A stretch of 14,313 nucleotides of DNA from Deferribacteraceae bacterium (GTDB taxonomy: Bacteria > Chrysiogenota > Deferribacteres > Deferribacterales > JAISNW01), in NCBI GenBank assembly GCA_031285415.1, contig JAITWF010000042.1, positions 1 to 14,313 of the forward strand, written 5' to 3'. Shown here in pieces: positions 7,940 through 14,313 of this stretch. Position numbers and translations under genes: made by a program. The stretch's first letter is position 1; each line of letters opens with the position of its first letter. Below the pieces are notes generated by a model, which did not search any database, was not told the DNA's origin, and was given only the letters and a program-made list of their open reading frames with translations.

Positions 7940-8655
7940 CTTCTCCCCATATAGTGGCGCGGTTCCTCGTCAGAGAGCTTCTCTATGCTATATCGCAACG
8001 CCGTTCGGGGCATTTTGCCAGCATACTCATCCAGAAAGGCTATAAGTACAGTCTTATCCATCTTGCCAGCCTCTCGAAGCATCCAGCCGTACGCCTTCTG
8101 AATCAGATCGTGATCGATATTATTCGTTATCATATACTTTGATAGCTCGAGAATAATCGCAAACTGCTCTCTCTTTATAAAGTAGTAGTTTGATATAATT
8201 GCAACTCGCATATGCCATAGGTTACCAGAGCGTGCAAGCCGCCATAGTTCACCTGTATCGCCGCTATCGTACCAGAATCTGCCAGAGATATTGGGTGCCG
8301 ATAGATCTACCAGATCCCAATTATTCAGCGCAGCAAGATTCTTAATATATATGTCGTATATTTCGGATTCAGTCTCTAGATTATCAGCTTTTTTCATTTT
8401 ATGCACTAAGATTTCTAGCGCACAGAGGCGTATCTCATGAATCTCGGACGATAGGAGTGTTTCGATATCGCTACGTTGGGCTACTTTGAAATATTTTTTG
8501 GCTACAGCACGAGTTTGCGGCACACGAAGCCCGATAAATTTATCCCCTTCGCCGTAGCCGCCAGCCTGTGTTTGAAAGAACTTTGCATGATGTTTCGCAA
8601 AAGTCTCGTTTGCGAAAGAGTTGAGATCGTCTATTATCTGGTTAACAAGCGACAT
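7936..8655 (-). CDS. AlkD-like DNA alkylation repair protein
   Basis: Member of the HEAT-like-repeat DNA alkylation repair family (AlkC/AlkD type), which excises N3- and N7-alkylated purines. The 239-residue length is typical of AlkD. Residues matching those known in Bacillus AlkD can be placed: W113 and D117 in NNWDLVDLSA, R150 in WHMRVAIIS, and W191 in AYGWMLREAGK. The N-terminal GLRVPQTRAVAKKY segment is also characteristic of the family. The ATG at 8655 is preceded by GGAG at a good distance. Its stop overlaps the aroC start by four bases, so the two are probably translationally coupled, and it would be the first gene of the four-gene operon. A palindromic repeat lies only 14 bases upstream of the start, so the operon promoter is either inside or beyond that repeat; I could not identify it. 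Confidence 0.9.
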   Translation of the reverse strand: MSLVNQIIDDLNSFANETFAKHHAKFFQTQAGGYGEGDKFIGLRVPQTRAVAKKYFKVAQRSDIETLLSSEIHEIRLCALEILVHKMKKADNLETESEIYDIYIKNLAALNNWDLVDLSAPNISGRFWYDSGDTGELWRLARSGNLWHMRVAIISNYYFIKREQFAIILELSKYMITNNIDHDLIQKAYGWMLREAGKMDKTVLIAFLDEYAGKMPRTALRYSIEKLSDEEPRHYMGRR

Positions 8656-8669
8656 GATATCTCCGACTG

Positions 8670-8739
8670 CGTCATTGCGGACTTGATCCGCAATCCAGAA
8701 TTAATAGATCTGGACTGCGGCTCGTAGGCCGCAGTGACG
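8670..8739. repeat. 70-bp cloverleaf-like palindromic intergenic repeat
   Basis: CGTCATTGCGG at the left pairs with CCGCAGTGACG at the right as an imperfect inverted repeat. Three hairpins can also form: TGCGGA with TCCGCA (loop CTTGA), CCAGA with TCTGG, and CTGCGGC with GCCGCAG, all closed by CGTCA with TGACG. Repeats beginning CGTCATTGCG are dispersed in many bacterial genomes. It lies between the FapA-family gene and the alkylation repair gene, and occupies most of that 103-base gap. Confidence 0.75.
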
Positions 8740-8758
8740 GAAATGGAAAATGTTTTTT

Positions 8759-10279
8759 TCAAGATAGAGGTTGATAATCCACAACCAGATTCACCGGATC
8801 AAAGATAAACTTCACATGCCTCCGCACACTTCGCACATGGTACGGTGCACCGAAGAATTTCAGCGTGGCTCCCTCTTGAATCTCGTTAAATACCATTATC
8901 GTTGGGTTTGCACAGATAGAATCCCTCATAAGGCTCTCCATACGTCGATCAAAGAGGCTTATCCGCTTCTCCAAAAGGTTTTTAGTCTCGATAAGCTTCT
9001 TCACCTTCGGATTCGCCATAACCTTCGCCTCGTTGAGGTTCAAGACTGAAAGCACGCTATCGACCTTATCCATCGATTCCAGAAGCCTTTCCTTCTCATC
9101 TTTGATACGCTCAAACTTTTCGTCGGCGTCGAACTTGCGCCCAACGACCACATTTATATTAGTGTTCGTCTTGGTGCCTACATTATAGAAGTCGCACCCT
9201 GCAAACGACCGTATCTGCCCACCAGCAACGGTGGATTTTTCAGCAGATTCCACCTTATACCCTGCATCGAGCATGCAGTTGAACGAATATTTTGTAATTA
9301 TTATATTATTTTTCGCTACGAGTGTAGCATTTTCGCAGTATCCGACTATAATATCATGCCCAGCAGAGATTACATTGGCAGGGTTTACCCCCTTTATGCC
9401 AGTTTTAATCTCAATATCATTCTCCGCCGATATAGAGGCGTCGTGGCAGATTCCATTCACCACAACATTCTTCCCTTTGACGCTAAACCCTGTAAAAATA
9501 TCGCCTCGCACCAGCACATCGCCTAGAAATGAGATATTACCAGTGCTAAAGTCTACGTCTTTGACCTCTAAAGTATTGTATACTGTGATAAGATTCTGTT
9601 TGAACACCACGTGTCCATCGACAGAGGCGTAGAATTCGGTTGAGAGTGTGTTTTTGCGCACCCCCTCCCCCATAAAGAACTCGATCGGCTTGCCAGGAAC
9701 AGCAGGGATCGGCGTACCATTGACGGTGCTGCCTGGGATACCATCCGTCGCAGGGCTGACACGTGCCAGAAGCTGCCCCTCTCGCACATTTATAAATCGT
9801 CTTAACTCTTTAAAGTTCGTCTTGCCGCCATCCTCCCTCTGAGGTTTATCAGATGGAAGATCAAAAAATAGCTGAATTTGGGCGTCTTTGCCATGTTCAG
9901 GCTGTTTACCGTAGCCGACCACAACGGAATCGACCAGATGCCCCTCTACCATGTCGTTATATGCGGCACGAAATGCCGCCTCATCCATGAATACACGTGA
10001 TATACCAACGGTCGAGAACACACTTGTGATCGCCTCTTCAAGCGACATTGTGTAGCCGTTGTTAATGGCTGGCATAAAGGTTGCCATTACCGTCATATGG
10101 TCGCCAGATACCGTCATAAGCACACCACTACCCACAGCACGGCTATGCTTCACATTTACATATGGATCGTGCGCAAAATCTTTGCTGAATTCAAATTCTT
10201 GCGGTTCGCACATGTAATGAGTGACGCAAACAGTGTTGATATGAGACGTAGTAGCTCTGCCGACTATATTTATAATCAT
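8759..10279 (-). CDS. FapA (DUF342) family protein
   Basis: A 506-residue member of the FapA/DUF342 family. The founding Vibrio member is linked to flagellar assembly, but many relatives have no known role. Visible parts are an N-terminal globular region (about 1-150), the family core around VREGQLLARVSPATDGIPG and NGTPIPAVPGKP, a right-handed beta-helix-like region with short alternating hydrophobic repeats (about 225-370, for example LGDVLVRGDI and SAGHDIIVGY), and a charged coiled coil (about 381-452) before a short C-terminal beta region. The ATG at 10279 has GAGG seven bases upstream. No flagellar gene is in the window, so a flagellar role is family knowledge and is not supported by context. 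The gene lies downstream of rnpB on the same strand, separated by palindromic repeats. The product is soluble, with no signal peptide. Confidence 0.88.
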   Translation of the reverse strand: MIINIVGRATTSHINTVCVTHYMCEPQEFEFSKDFAHDPYVNVKHSRAVGSGVLMTVSGDHMTVMATFMPAINNGYTMSLEEAITSVFSTVGISRVFMDEAAFRAAYNDMVEGHLVDSVVVGYGKQPEHGKDAQIQLFFDLPSDKPQREDGGKTNFKELRRFINVREGQLLARVSPATDGIPGSTVNGTPIPAVPGKPIEFFMGEGVRKNTLSTEFYASVDGHVVFKQNLITVYNTLEVKDVDFSTGNISFLGDVLVRGDIFTGFSVKGKNVVVNGICHDASISAENDIEIKTGIKGVNPANVISAGHDIIVGYCENATLVAKNNIIITKYSFNCMLDAGYKVESAEKSTVAGGQIRSFAGCDFYNVGTKTNTNINVVVGRKFDADEKFERIKDEKERLLESMDKVDSVLSVLNLNEAKVMANPKVKKLIETKNLLEKRISLFDRRMESLMRDSICANPTIMVFNEIQEGATLKFFGAPYHVRSVRRHVKFIFDPVNLVVDYQPLS

Positions 10280-10335
10280 CTGTACCTCATTCCCGAGGAG
10301 GGTAAAACTTTTCGAACGGTAACAAAAAAGATAAG

Positions 10336-10402
10336 ACCACCCCCCCTTGAGGGGGAGTCAAATGTAGGGGCGAGGTCAACTCGCCCTAATTCGGTGGGGG
10401 GT
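10336..10402. repeat. Composite C/G-rich palindromic repeat, copy 1
   Basis: C-rich and G-rich arms flank an inner hairpin GGGCGAG-GTCAA-CTCGCCC. Compared with copy 3 at 13586-13652 the outer arms are inverted (CTTGAGGGGGAGTC here, ACCCTCCCTCAAGG there), while the inner hairpin keeps its orientation. The inner stem differs from copy 3 by an A-T to G-C exchange that preserves pairing. Confidence 0.65.
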
Positions 10403-10422
10403 TAATGGGTATATATTGCTTT

Positions 10423-10471
10423 ACCCCTCCCCGAAACATTATATGTTTCGACCCTCCCTCAAGGGGAGGGT
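10423..10471. repeat. Composite C/G-rich palindromic repeat, copy 2 (inner hairpin absent)
   Basis: It matches copy 3 at 13586-13652 almost base for base in both arms (CCCCTCCCCGAAAC on the left, GTTTCGACCCTCCCTCAAGG on the right). Where copy 3 has a GTAGGGGCGGGG hairpin module, this copy has only ATTATAT. The right arm forms the hairpin ACCCTCCC with GGGAGGGT. It lies just beyond the 3' end of rnpB. Confidence 0.7.
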
Positions 10472-10491
10472 GCTAGAAGCATATAATGTTT
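10434..10491 (-). other. 12-bp inverted repeat directly after rnpB
   Basis: AAACATTATATG at 10434-10445 is an exact inverted copy of CATATAATGTTT at 10480-10491, which abuts the predicted rnpB 3' end. The arms enclose the ACCCTCCC hairpin of repeat copy 2, so the rnpB trailer would form a nested stem. No clear T-tract follows on the minus strand. It could help terminate or process the rnpB transcript, but that is inference. Confidence 0.5.
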
Positions 10492-10824
10492 AAGACAGTC
10501 TATAAGCCGAATTCTGTATCTCCCAAAGGAGACGACGATCATTTCTCTATGCAGCATACCCGTAGCCATAAGGGTTGAGCGCCCGTGGCCACTTATTTGC
10601 CTTGCACCGGATGGGGTTTACCATGCCATCTATGTCGCCATAGATGCGGTGAGCTCTTACCTCGCCTTTTCACCCTTACACAGGCTAAAAGCCCATGCGG
10701 TATAATCTCTGTGGCACTTTCCCTGCCTCACAACAGGTCGACGTTATCGACCATCCTGCTCAATGGTGTTCGGACTTTCCTCTATGAGCAAAAATGCAAC
10801 TCACAGCGACCGCCCAACTGTCTT
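10492..10824 (-). ncRNA. rnpB: RNase P RNA (catalytic RNA of ribonuclease P)
   Basis: Ribozyme that removes tRNA 5' leaders together with the RnpA protein. On the minus strand the universally conserved pieces occur in order: GAGGAAAGTCC (10772-10782), GGTAAGAGCTCACCGC, GGTAAACCCCATCCGGTGC continuing into AAGGCAAATA (10594-10622), AGAGAAATGATCGTCGTC (10531-10548) and ACAGAATTCGGCTTAT (10502-10517). The ends are set by helix P1, where AAGACAGT at the 5' end pairs with ACTGTCTT at the 3' end. The length is about 333 nt, normal for the common bacterial form, and the P11-P12 region resembles that of E. coli, so type A is likely. A well-spaced promoter lies immediately upstream, right after the stop codon of the preceding gene. 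Repeat copy 2 lies just downstream. Confidence 0.96.
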
Positions 10825-10831
10825 ATTCTAT

Positions 10832-10860
10832 ATACTATTCAACTTCTACGAAAAGGTCAA
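10832..10860 (-). promoter_or_regulatory. rnpB promoter, sigma-70 type
   Basis: On the minus strand TTGACC (10855-10860) and TAGTAT (10832-10837) are separated by 17 bases. The predicted 5' end of RNase P RNA begins seven bases after the -10 box. The fit between promoter spacing and the P1-defined RNA end supports both calls. The -35 box begins one base after the stop codon of the upstream gene. Confidence 0.75.
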
Positions 10861-10861
10861 C

Positions 10862-12679
10862 TTAAATATTTGCTATTGTCGTTATCATTTCGCCTTGCAA
10901 CGAGACTCTCTTCCCCTTTAACACTGTCTCACAGTGACGTACGCCATAATATAACGGAATATTATTTACGGTACAAAATTCTGTTATATATGAAAATGCA
11001 GGTGCAATACTCGTTAACACTGCCTTTGCGCCATATAGATCTTGGATATGTGCTAACGTAAAGGCATTAGCGCACTTTATATCATCACCAACTACCCCTT
11101 CAATGGCAGTTTTACCATTATACGACTTACAGATAAAGCTCTCCTGCTCTAGCATACCGTGAAGCTGATCCTCTGTAATCATCCCTGCGAATGGAATATC
11201 AGCCTCATAAAGGTCGTACGGCATAATTTGCGCCGCCGCTCGCAGTTTATAGCTCTCTCTATGCTGTCTTATAGGCTTTACATCCATATAAAATATATCG
11301 TACGAAAGCTTCTTGATATCGGCGATATCAAAATGAAACACATCCTCAAGTTGGTCGATCTTCCCCTTCTTTAGTATATGCCCACCATGCTCCAGCACCT
11401 CCCCTCTAGCCCTTCTATGATACTCGGAAATAAGTGGCATAAGCTTATCTTTAAGATCTAAAAGCGCATGTATATCGGCAAGGAGTTTTTGTCCACCACG
11501 CCTCTTTGCACCCTTATTGAATCCTGAAACACAGCTAAACGCCTCATCCATCGATATAAGCTTGTCCGATGGGGCAAATTTCACTTCACGCTGTTCGCAA
11601 GATAGATCAAAGAACTCTGGCACCGATAGCTCGCCCCCCTTGATAAATAGCGAATTTGCCCGACTTTTATATATAATCTGCAACGCCCTCTCGGTATCGA
11701 TCTTAAGGTACGATGAAAAGTATAGAAGCTGCTCATTCAGAAGGGTGTTTATCATTACCGCTAGCATGGCGAAGTTAACAACTGGGCTAAAGAAGTTCGG
11801 ATCAAATAGCGATAGGTTTGGCTTAAAGAGGTTTGCAGTATCATCCATAAACCCATCGATCTCCTTGACTGGCAAACGTTTCGATAGAAATAGCGCAGGT
11901 TTAGCTCGTTTCTCATCGGCAAAGATCTTTTGCCACGGCAGGTACTGCTCCTCAAACATGCTTAAACTCTGCTTCGTCTCCTTCAGAGCCTTTATTATCC
12001 CTGAAAAGTTCAGATATGGGCGCAGGTCGACAACCTTCTGCGAGGGTGATTGCACCTTTACCTCCAATGAGATAAAAAAGGCATTTATAGCATCATAAAA
12101 GCTTTTAACAAGCTCAGAGCTGGTATGAGATAGTGTTTCAGGGAATATTAGCGGTAAAAATGCTCTAGATAGAAGATTTTTATCGGGCAAAGTAGACAAA
12201 TCCGCCTCATACTCAGTCGATGTCAGAGGGCGAGGGATCGTCATATCAAGCTTCGCCGCTATCTTCTTTGTAAATGGAGTAACCTTTATAATCTTTATGT
12301 CGCTCTTGGCAGGGATATAGAAGAACCAGACCTCATGATATCCAGAGAGTTCGCCATCGATCTTCGTAAGCGTCCTAGAGACCTCCAGAAGAGCCTCACT
12401 ATTTAGCGATATCCCCCTCTTGATAATCCGAATAGCGTCTATATATCGGCTTTTCAGCAGGATACACTCCCCCTCGCCAGCCTTTATATGAAAGAAACCT
12501 GCATTACCTTTATAGTGTGGAGTGCTGTGGCACAGTATTGAGCCTGTTTCAACGTCGAAGGCGCACTCAGAATCATCTACATAGCAGATCATCCCCTCGG
12601 TGTCGGTGGGATAGATAACTCCTACCCCTGCTTTGGTGATATTTTTTAATAAGTTCACATTTAGTTCTGTTCTTGGCAT
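10862..12679 (-). CDS. PEP-utilising-enzyme-like protein lacking an evident ATP-grasp domain, degenerate His domain
   Basis: A 605-residue protein with no confident functional assignment. The C-terminal part resembles PEP synthase and rifampicin phosphotransferase-type enzymes: RRARGEVLEHGGHILKKG ... QLEDVFHF matches their helical linker, and the last 75 residues match the swivelling phosphohistidine domain, with NNIPLYYGV, VLKGKRVSLQGE and a final TTI strand where the family has GIPAVVG and DGxRVTVDG. The catalytic His of the usual SHAAI or CHAAI motif is replaced: the aligned residues read FSYITE, with Tyr at about 564. The N-terminus does not show a full ATP-grasp domain; ECILLKSRYI near residue 70-80 could be the remnant of its last strand (family LLQSRPI). 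If so, it is a non-catalytic relative. The ATG at 12679 has AGGACGG upstream. The gene lies between an aspartate racemase and rnpB, all on one strand. Family placement is my inference from partial motifs. Confidence 0.55.
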   Translation of the reverse strand: MPRTELNVNLLKNITKAGVGVIYPTDTEGMICYVDDSECAFDVETGSILCHSTPHYKGNAGFFHIKAGEGECILLKSRYIDAIRIIKRGISLNSEALLEVSRTLTKIDGELSGYHEVWFFYIPAKSDIKIIKVTPFTKKIAAKLDMTIPRPLTSTEYEADLSTLPDKNLLSRAFLPLIFPETLSHTSSELVKSFYDAINAFFISLEVKVQSPSQKVVDLRPYLNFSGIIKALKETKQSLSMFEEQYLPWQKIFADEKRAKPALFLSKRLPVKEIDGFMDDTANLFKPNLSLFDPNFFSPVVNFAMLAVMINTLLNEQLLYFSSYLKIDTERALQIIYKSRANSLFIKGGELSVPEFFDLSCEQREVKFAPSDKLISMDEAFSCVSGFNKGAKRRGGQKLLADIHALLDLKDKLMPLISEYHRRARGEVLEHGGHILKKGKIDQLEDVFHFDIADIKKLSYDIFYMDVKPIRQHRESYKLRAAAQIMPYDLYEADIPFAGMITEDQLHGMLEQESFICKSYNGKTAIEGVVGDDIKCANAFTLAHIQDLYGAKAVLTSIAPAFSYITEFCTVNNIPLYYGVRHCETVLKGKRVSLQGEMITTIANI

Positions 12680-12755
12680 AATAAGTCCGTCCTTTCAAGA
12701 TACTAGACGTGATCAGCTTACACTGAAAATCAGATAATAACAAGGGGGAGTGTGC

Positions 12756-12880
12756 GAAATTCCCCTTCGCTAGCGAAGTGGTGGCAGATTGCGAAGCAAG
12801 ATGACGGGGTAGTGGACTTTCATACATACACCACTACCCCCCGCTTTCAGCGTACCCCTTCGCCAGCGAAGGGGAATTTC
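12756..12880. mobile_element. MITE-like 125-bp element with 23-bp terminal inverted repeats
   Basis: Bases 12756-12778 and 12858-12880 are inverted copies with one mismatch; both begin GAAATTCCCCTTCGC from their outer ends. Inside, GGGGTAGTGG (12806-12815) and CCACTACCCC (12831-12840) form a perfect 10-bp stem with a 15-base loop. The internal segment, read on the minus strand, contains CGTCAT and CGCAATC, also found in the repeat at 8670-8739. It has no coding capacity and no clear target duplication. Its right terminus supplies two bases of the racemase stop codon. Confidence 0.65.
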
Positions 12881-13568
12881 AAGAGCAGAATAATATTCCA
12901 GCTCTCGCAAGCGCAAGAGTAGCGTCCACAGTTGGAGTATTAGTTGTAATATGTGGCATAAGGATCGGAATCTCCGTGCAGGCAGAGATAAGCACATCTG
13001 GCTTAATCTCAGAGTCGATATACTCTATCGCCCTCTGAAATCGGTTCACCACTTGCAAAGTCTCCCCCTTCTTGACACCCTCATATATGCAGTACATTAT
13101 CTCGTCCTGTATATCTTTAGGCGTTTCAGGCACTGTATATCCAGCTGCCAGAAGTGCGTCCTCATAAAGTCGTGTAGATTTAGTGCCAGTGGTAGAGATC
13201 GGAAGCACCGATTTCGCATGAGGGGCAATAGTAGCCACCTCCGCCACAGCGGAATCGATTATACTGATAAATGGCATATCAACTTGCAATTTAATTCGTG
13301 GCAAAAAGTAGTGAGCGGTGTTGCAGGGCATTATAATGGCGTCTACGCCAGCACTTTCTAGCCTCTTGGCACCCTCCACAAGGTAGGGCAGTGGATCTTC
13401 ACCACCAGCTAAGATATTTGCAGTACGATCGGGGATCTGCGCATAGTTATCGATAACGATGTGCAAATGATCCTGATCCCTCTTAGCTGGGGTTAGTTCA
13501 ACGATCTTACGGAACAAGTCCAGAGTTGCCTCTGGACCCATACCGCCTAAAATACCTAAGGTTTTCAT
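12879..13568 (-). CDS. Aspartate/glutamate racemase family protein, probable aspartate racemase
   Basis: PLP-independent racemase that interconverts L- and D-aspartate (or a related acidic amino acid) using two cysteines. The 229-residue product begins with the family signature GILGGMGPEAT and has both catalytic motifs, MPCNTAH with C82 and SACTEIP with C197, at the expected spacing. The ATG at 13568 is chosen because AGAGGGG lies at a good distance; a TTG codon directly before it could add one residue. The stop codon overlaps the right end of a palindromic element (12756-12880), so the last few residues (ILFCS) may have been altered by that insertion, although the length is still normal for the family. 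The neighbour upstream on the same strand is an acidic amino acid:cation symporter, which suggests uptake and racemisation of aspartate or glutamate. D-aspartate would be used in cell wall or as a nutrient; the window does not show which. Confidence 0.92.
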   Translation of the reverse strand: MKTLGILGGMGPEATLDLFRKIVELTPAKRDQDHLHIVIDNYAQIPDRTANILAGGEDPLPYLVEGAKRLESAGVDAIIMPCNTAHYFLPRIKLQVDMPFISIIDSAVAEVATIAPHAKSVLPISTTGTKSTRLYEDALLAAGYTVPETPKDIQDEIMYCIYEGVKKGETLQVVNRFQRAIEYIDSEIKPDVLISACTEIPILMPHITTNTPTVDATLALARAGILFCS

Positions 13569-13585
13569 CAATAGATCCCCTCTGC

Positions 13586-13652
13586 AACCCCTCCCCGAAA
13601 CGTAGGGGCGGGGTCAGCCCGCCCTGTTTCGACCCTCCCTCAAGGGGAGGGT
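13586..13652. repeat. Composite C/G-rich palindromic repeat, copy 3
   Basis: It has arms CCCCTCCCCGAAAC and GTTTCGACCCTCCCTCAAGG around an inner hairpin GGGCGGG-GTCAG-CCCGCCC. The right arm itself forms the hairpin ACCCTCCC with GGGAGGGT. It fills most of the gap between the symporter and racemase genes and could act as a transcript stabiliser or attenuator between them. Copies 1 and 2 flank rnpB on its downstream side. Confidence 0.7.
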
Positions 13653-13668
13653 ATTGGGAAGGTGTGGA

Positions 13669-14313
13669 TTAGTCGCCTGCGTAAGCGTCATACTTCGCTC
13701 TGTCAAGCTCCCCTTCAATATCAGCAACAAGCACAGAACCAGCTATATCGCCAGTTACGTTCAAGCCTGTGCGACCCATATCGAGAAGTGCGTCGATACC
13801 GAGGATCATAGCGTAAGCCGCCGCAATAGCTGAGCCAGCCTCGACCTTCAAGCCAACAGACTCTAGAACAAGCAGAAGCATAAGTGCGCCAGCCCCTGGA
13901 ACGCCTGCTGTACCAACAGATGCTAGAACAGCCGTCAATACCACCATAACCATCTGAGCAACGTCAAGCGGCTGACCGACTGCATTTGCTATAAACACAG
14001 CACAGATAGCCTGATAGATCGTGGTACCGTCCATATTGATAGTTGCGCCCACAGGCAGCGTGAACGAGTATACGCCCTTCGCTACGCCCATCTTATCTGC
14101 ACATGCAGATGACAGCGGCAGTGTGCCACCAGAGGAGCGAGTTACGAATGCGGTAATCATCGGCGCACGAGCCTTCTTCACGAAGCCAACTATGCCGATC
14201 TTACGTGTAAGAAGAATCCCACCGTATACAAGGAAAAGATGCACTATAAGTGCAATATATACAATTACTGTAACTTTTATCAATGGCCCCACAACTTTGC
14301 TACCGTTGATAGC
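13669..14313 (-). CDS. Dicarboxylate/amino acid:cation symporter (DAACS family), 5' end outside the window
   Basis: Inner-membrane secondary transporter for acidic amino acids or C4-dicarboxylates, driven by sodium ions or protons. Only the C-terminal 214 residues are present; the frame is open to the window edge, so the apparent GTG start at 14292 is an internal Val. The visible part includes the core transport elements: the HP1 motif TRSSGGTLP, the cation-binding NMDGT ... YQ of TM7, the HP2 motif GTAGVPGAG, and TM8 with LLDMGRTGLNVTGD. In the archaeal homologue GltPh the Asp and Arg of the matching DMGRT segment bind the substrate amino and side-chain carboxylate groups, so the conserved Arg points to aspartate or glutamate. 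The gene precedes an aspartate racemase by about 100 bases on the same strand. Confidence 0.95.
   Translation of the reverse strand, partial: AINGSKVVGPLIKVTVIVYIALIVHLFLVYGGILLTRKIGIVGFVKKARAPMITAFVTRSSGGTLPLSSACADKMGVAKGVYSFTLPVGATINMDGTTIYQAICAVFIANAVGQPLDVAQMVMVVLTAVLASVGTAGVPGAGALMLLLVLESVGLKVEAGSAIAAAYAMILGIDALLDMGRTGLNVTGDIAGSVLVADIEGELDRAKYDAYAGD

Noticed and set aside
8670..8739. tRNA gene, because of the cloverleaf outline
   Set aside because: No acceptor stem with a CCA-ready end, no T-psi-C loop and no anticodon stem of proper geometry; it is a palindromic repeat.
10336..10471. CRISPR array, because of closely spaced C/G-rich repeats
   Set aside because: Only two non-identical palindromic units of variable length in opposite orientation, with no regular spacers and no cas genes.
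10585..11061. 158-codon plus-strand frame
   Set aside because: It runs antisense through RNase P RNA and the end of the PEP-utiliser-like gene; the composition looks random.
12700..12728. Promoter for the 605-residue protein gene (TAGTAT with TTTCAG, 17-base spacer)
   Set aside because: The -35 match is poor and the implied leader is very short; the gene could equally be read from the racemase promoter.
14292..14313. GTG at 14292 as the symporter start codon
   Set aside because: The frame stays open to the window edge and the visible protein lacks the N-terminal transmembrane half, so the codon is an internal Val.

Overview
The window is bacterial chromosome carrying ordinary single-copy genes (moaA, aroC, rnpB) plus less usual surface and repeat elements. 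Two tandem genes encode proteins with lipoprotein signal peptides, the RNase P RNA is of the common bacterial (type A-like) form, and a FapA-family gene is present. This suggests a didermic bacterium, but no gene here fixes the phylum, and I do not name one.

Layout. A complete moaA lies on the plus strand at 2-979. It faces a long run of minus-strand genes. Reading that strand from the right edge, the order is: the 3' part of a dicarboxylate/acidic amino acid:cation symporter, an aspartate racemase, a 605-residue protein resembling the linker and a degenerate phosphohistidine domain of PEP-utilising enzymes, rnpB, a FapA/DUF342 protein, an AlkD-like DNA alkylation repair protein, aroC, and two paralogous lipoproteins built from InlB-type B-repeats and GLUG-type repeats. 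The last four genes (AlkD-like, aroC, lipoprotein 1, lipoprotein 2) overlap or nearly touch (4-nt overlap, 8-nt overlap, 13-nt gap), so they probably form one translationally coupled operon. The symporter and racemase form a plausible acidic amino acid uptake and racemisation pair.

Intergenic DNA is rich in palindromic repeats. There are three copies of a C/G-rich composite hairpin repeat (10336-10402, 10423-10471, 13586-13652), a 70-bp cloverleaf-like palindrome at 8670-8739, and a 125-bp element with 23-bp terminal inverted repeats at 12756-12880 whose right end forms part of the racemase stop codon.

The most interesting stretch is the gap between moaA and lipoprotein 2. It holds a compact structured RNA (1028-1175) with an 11-bp closing helix and four hairpins. 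G-U pairs place it on the plus strand. Inside it is a 29-codon cationic ORF whose Shine-Dalgarno sequence lies in the closing helix, and an upstream octamer could compete for the 3' strand of that helix. The layout resembles the folded messages of type I toxins, but it matches no RNA family I recognise, and neither expression nor function can be shown from sequence alone.
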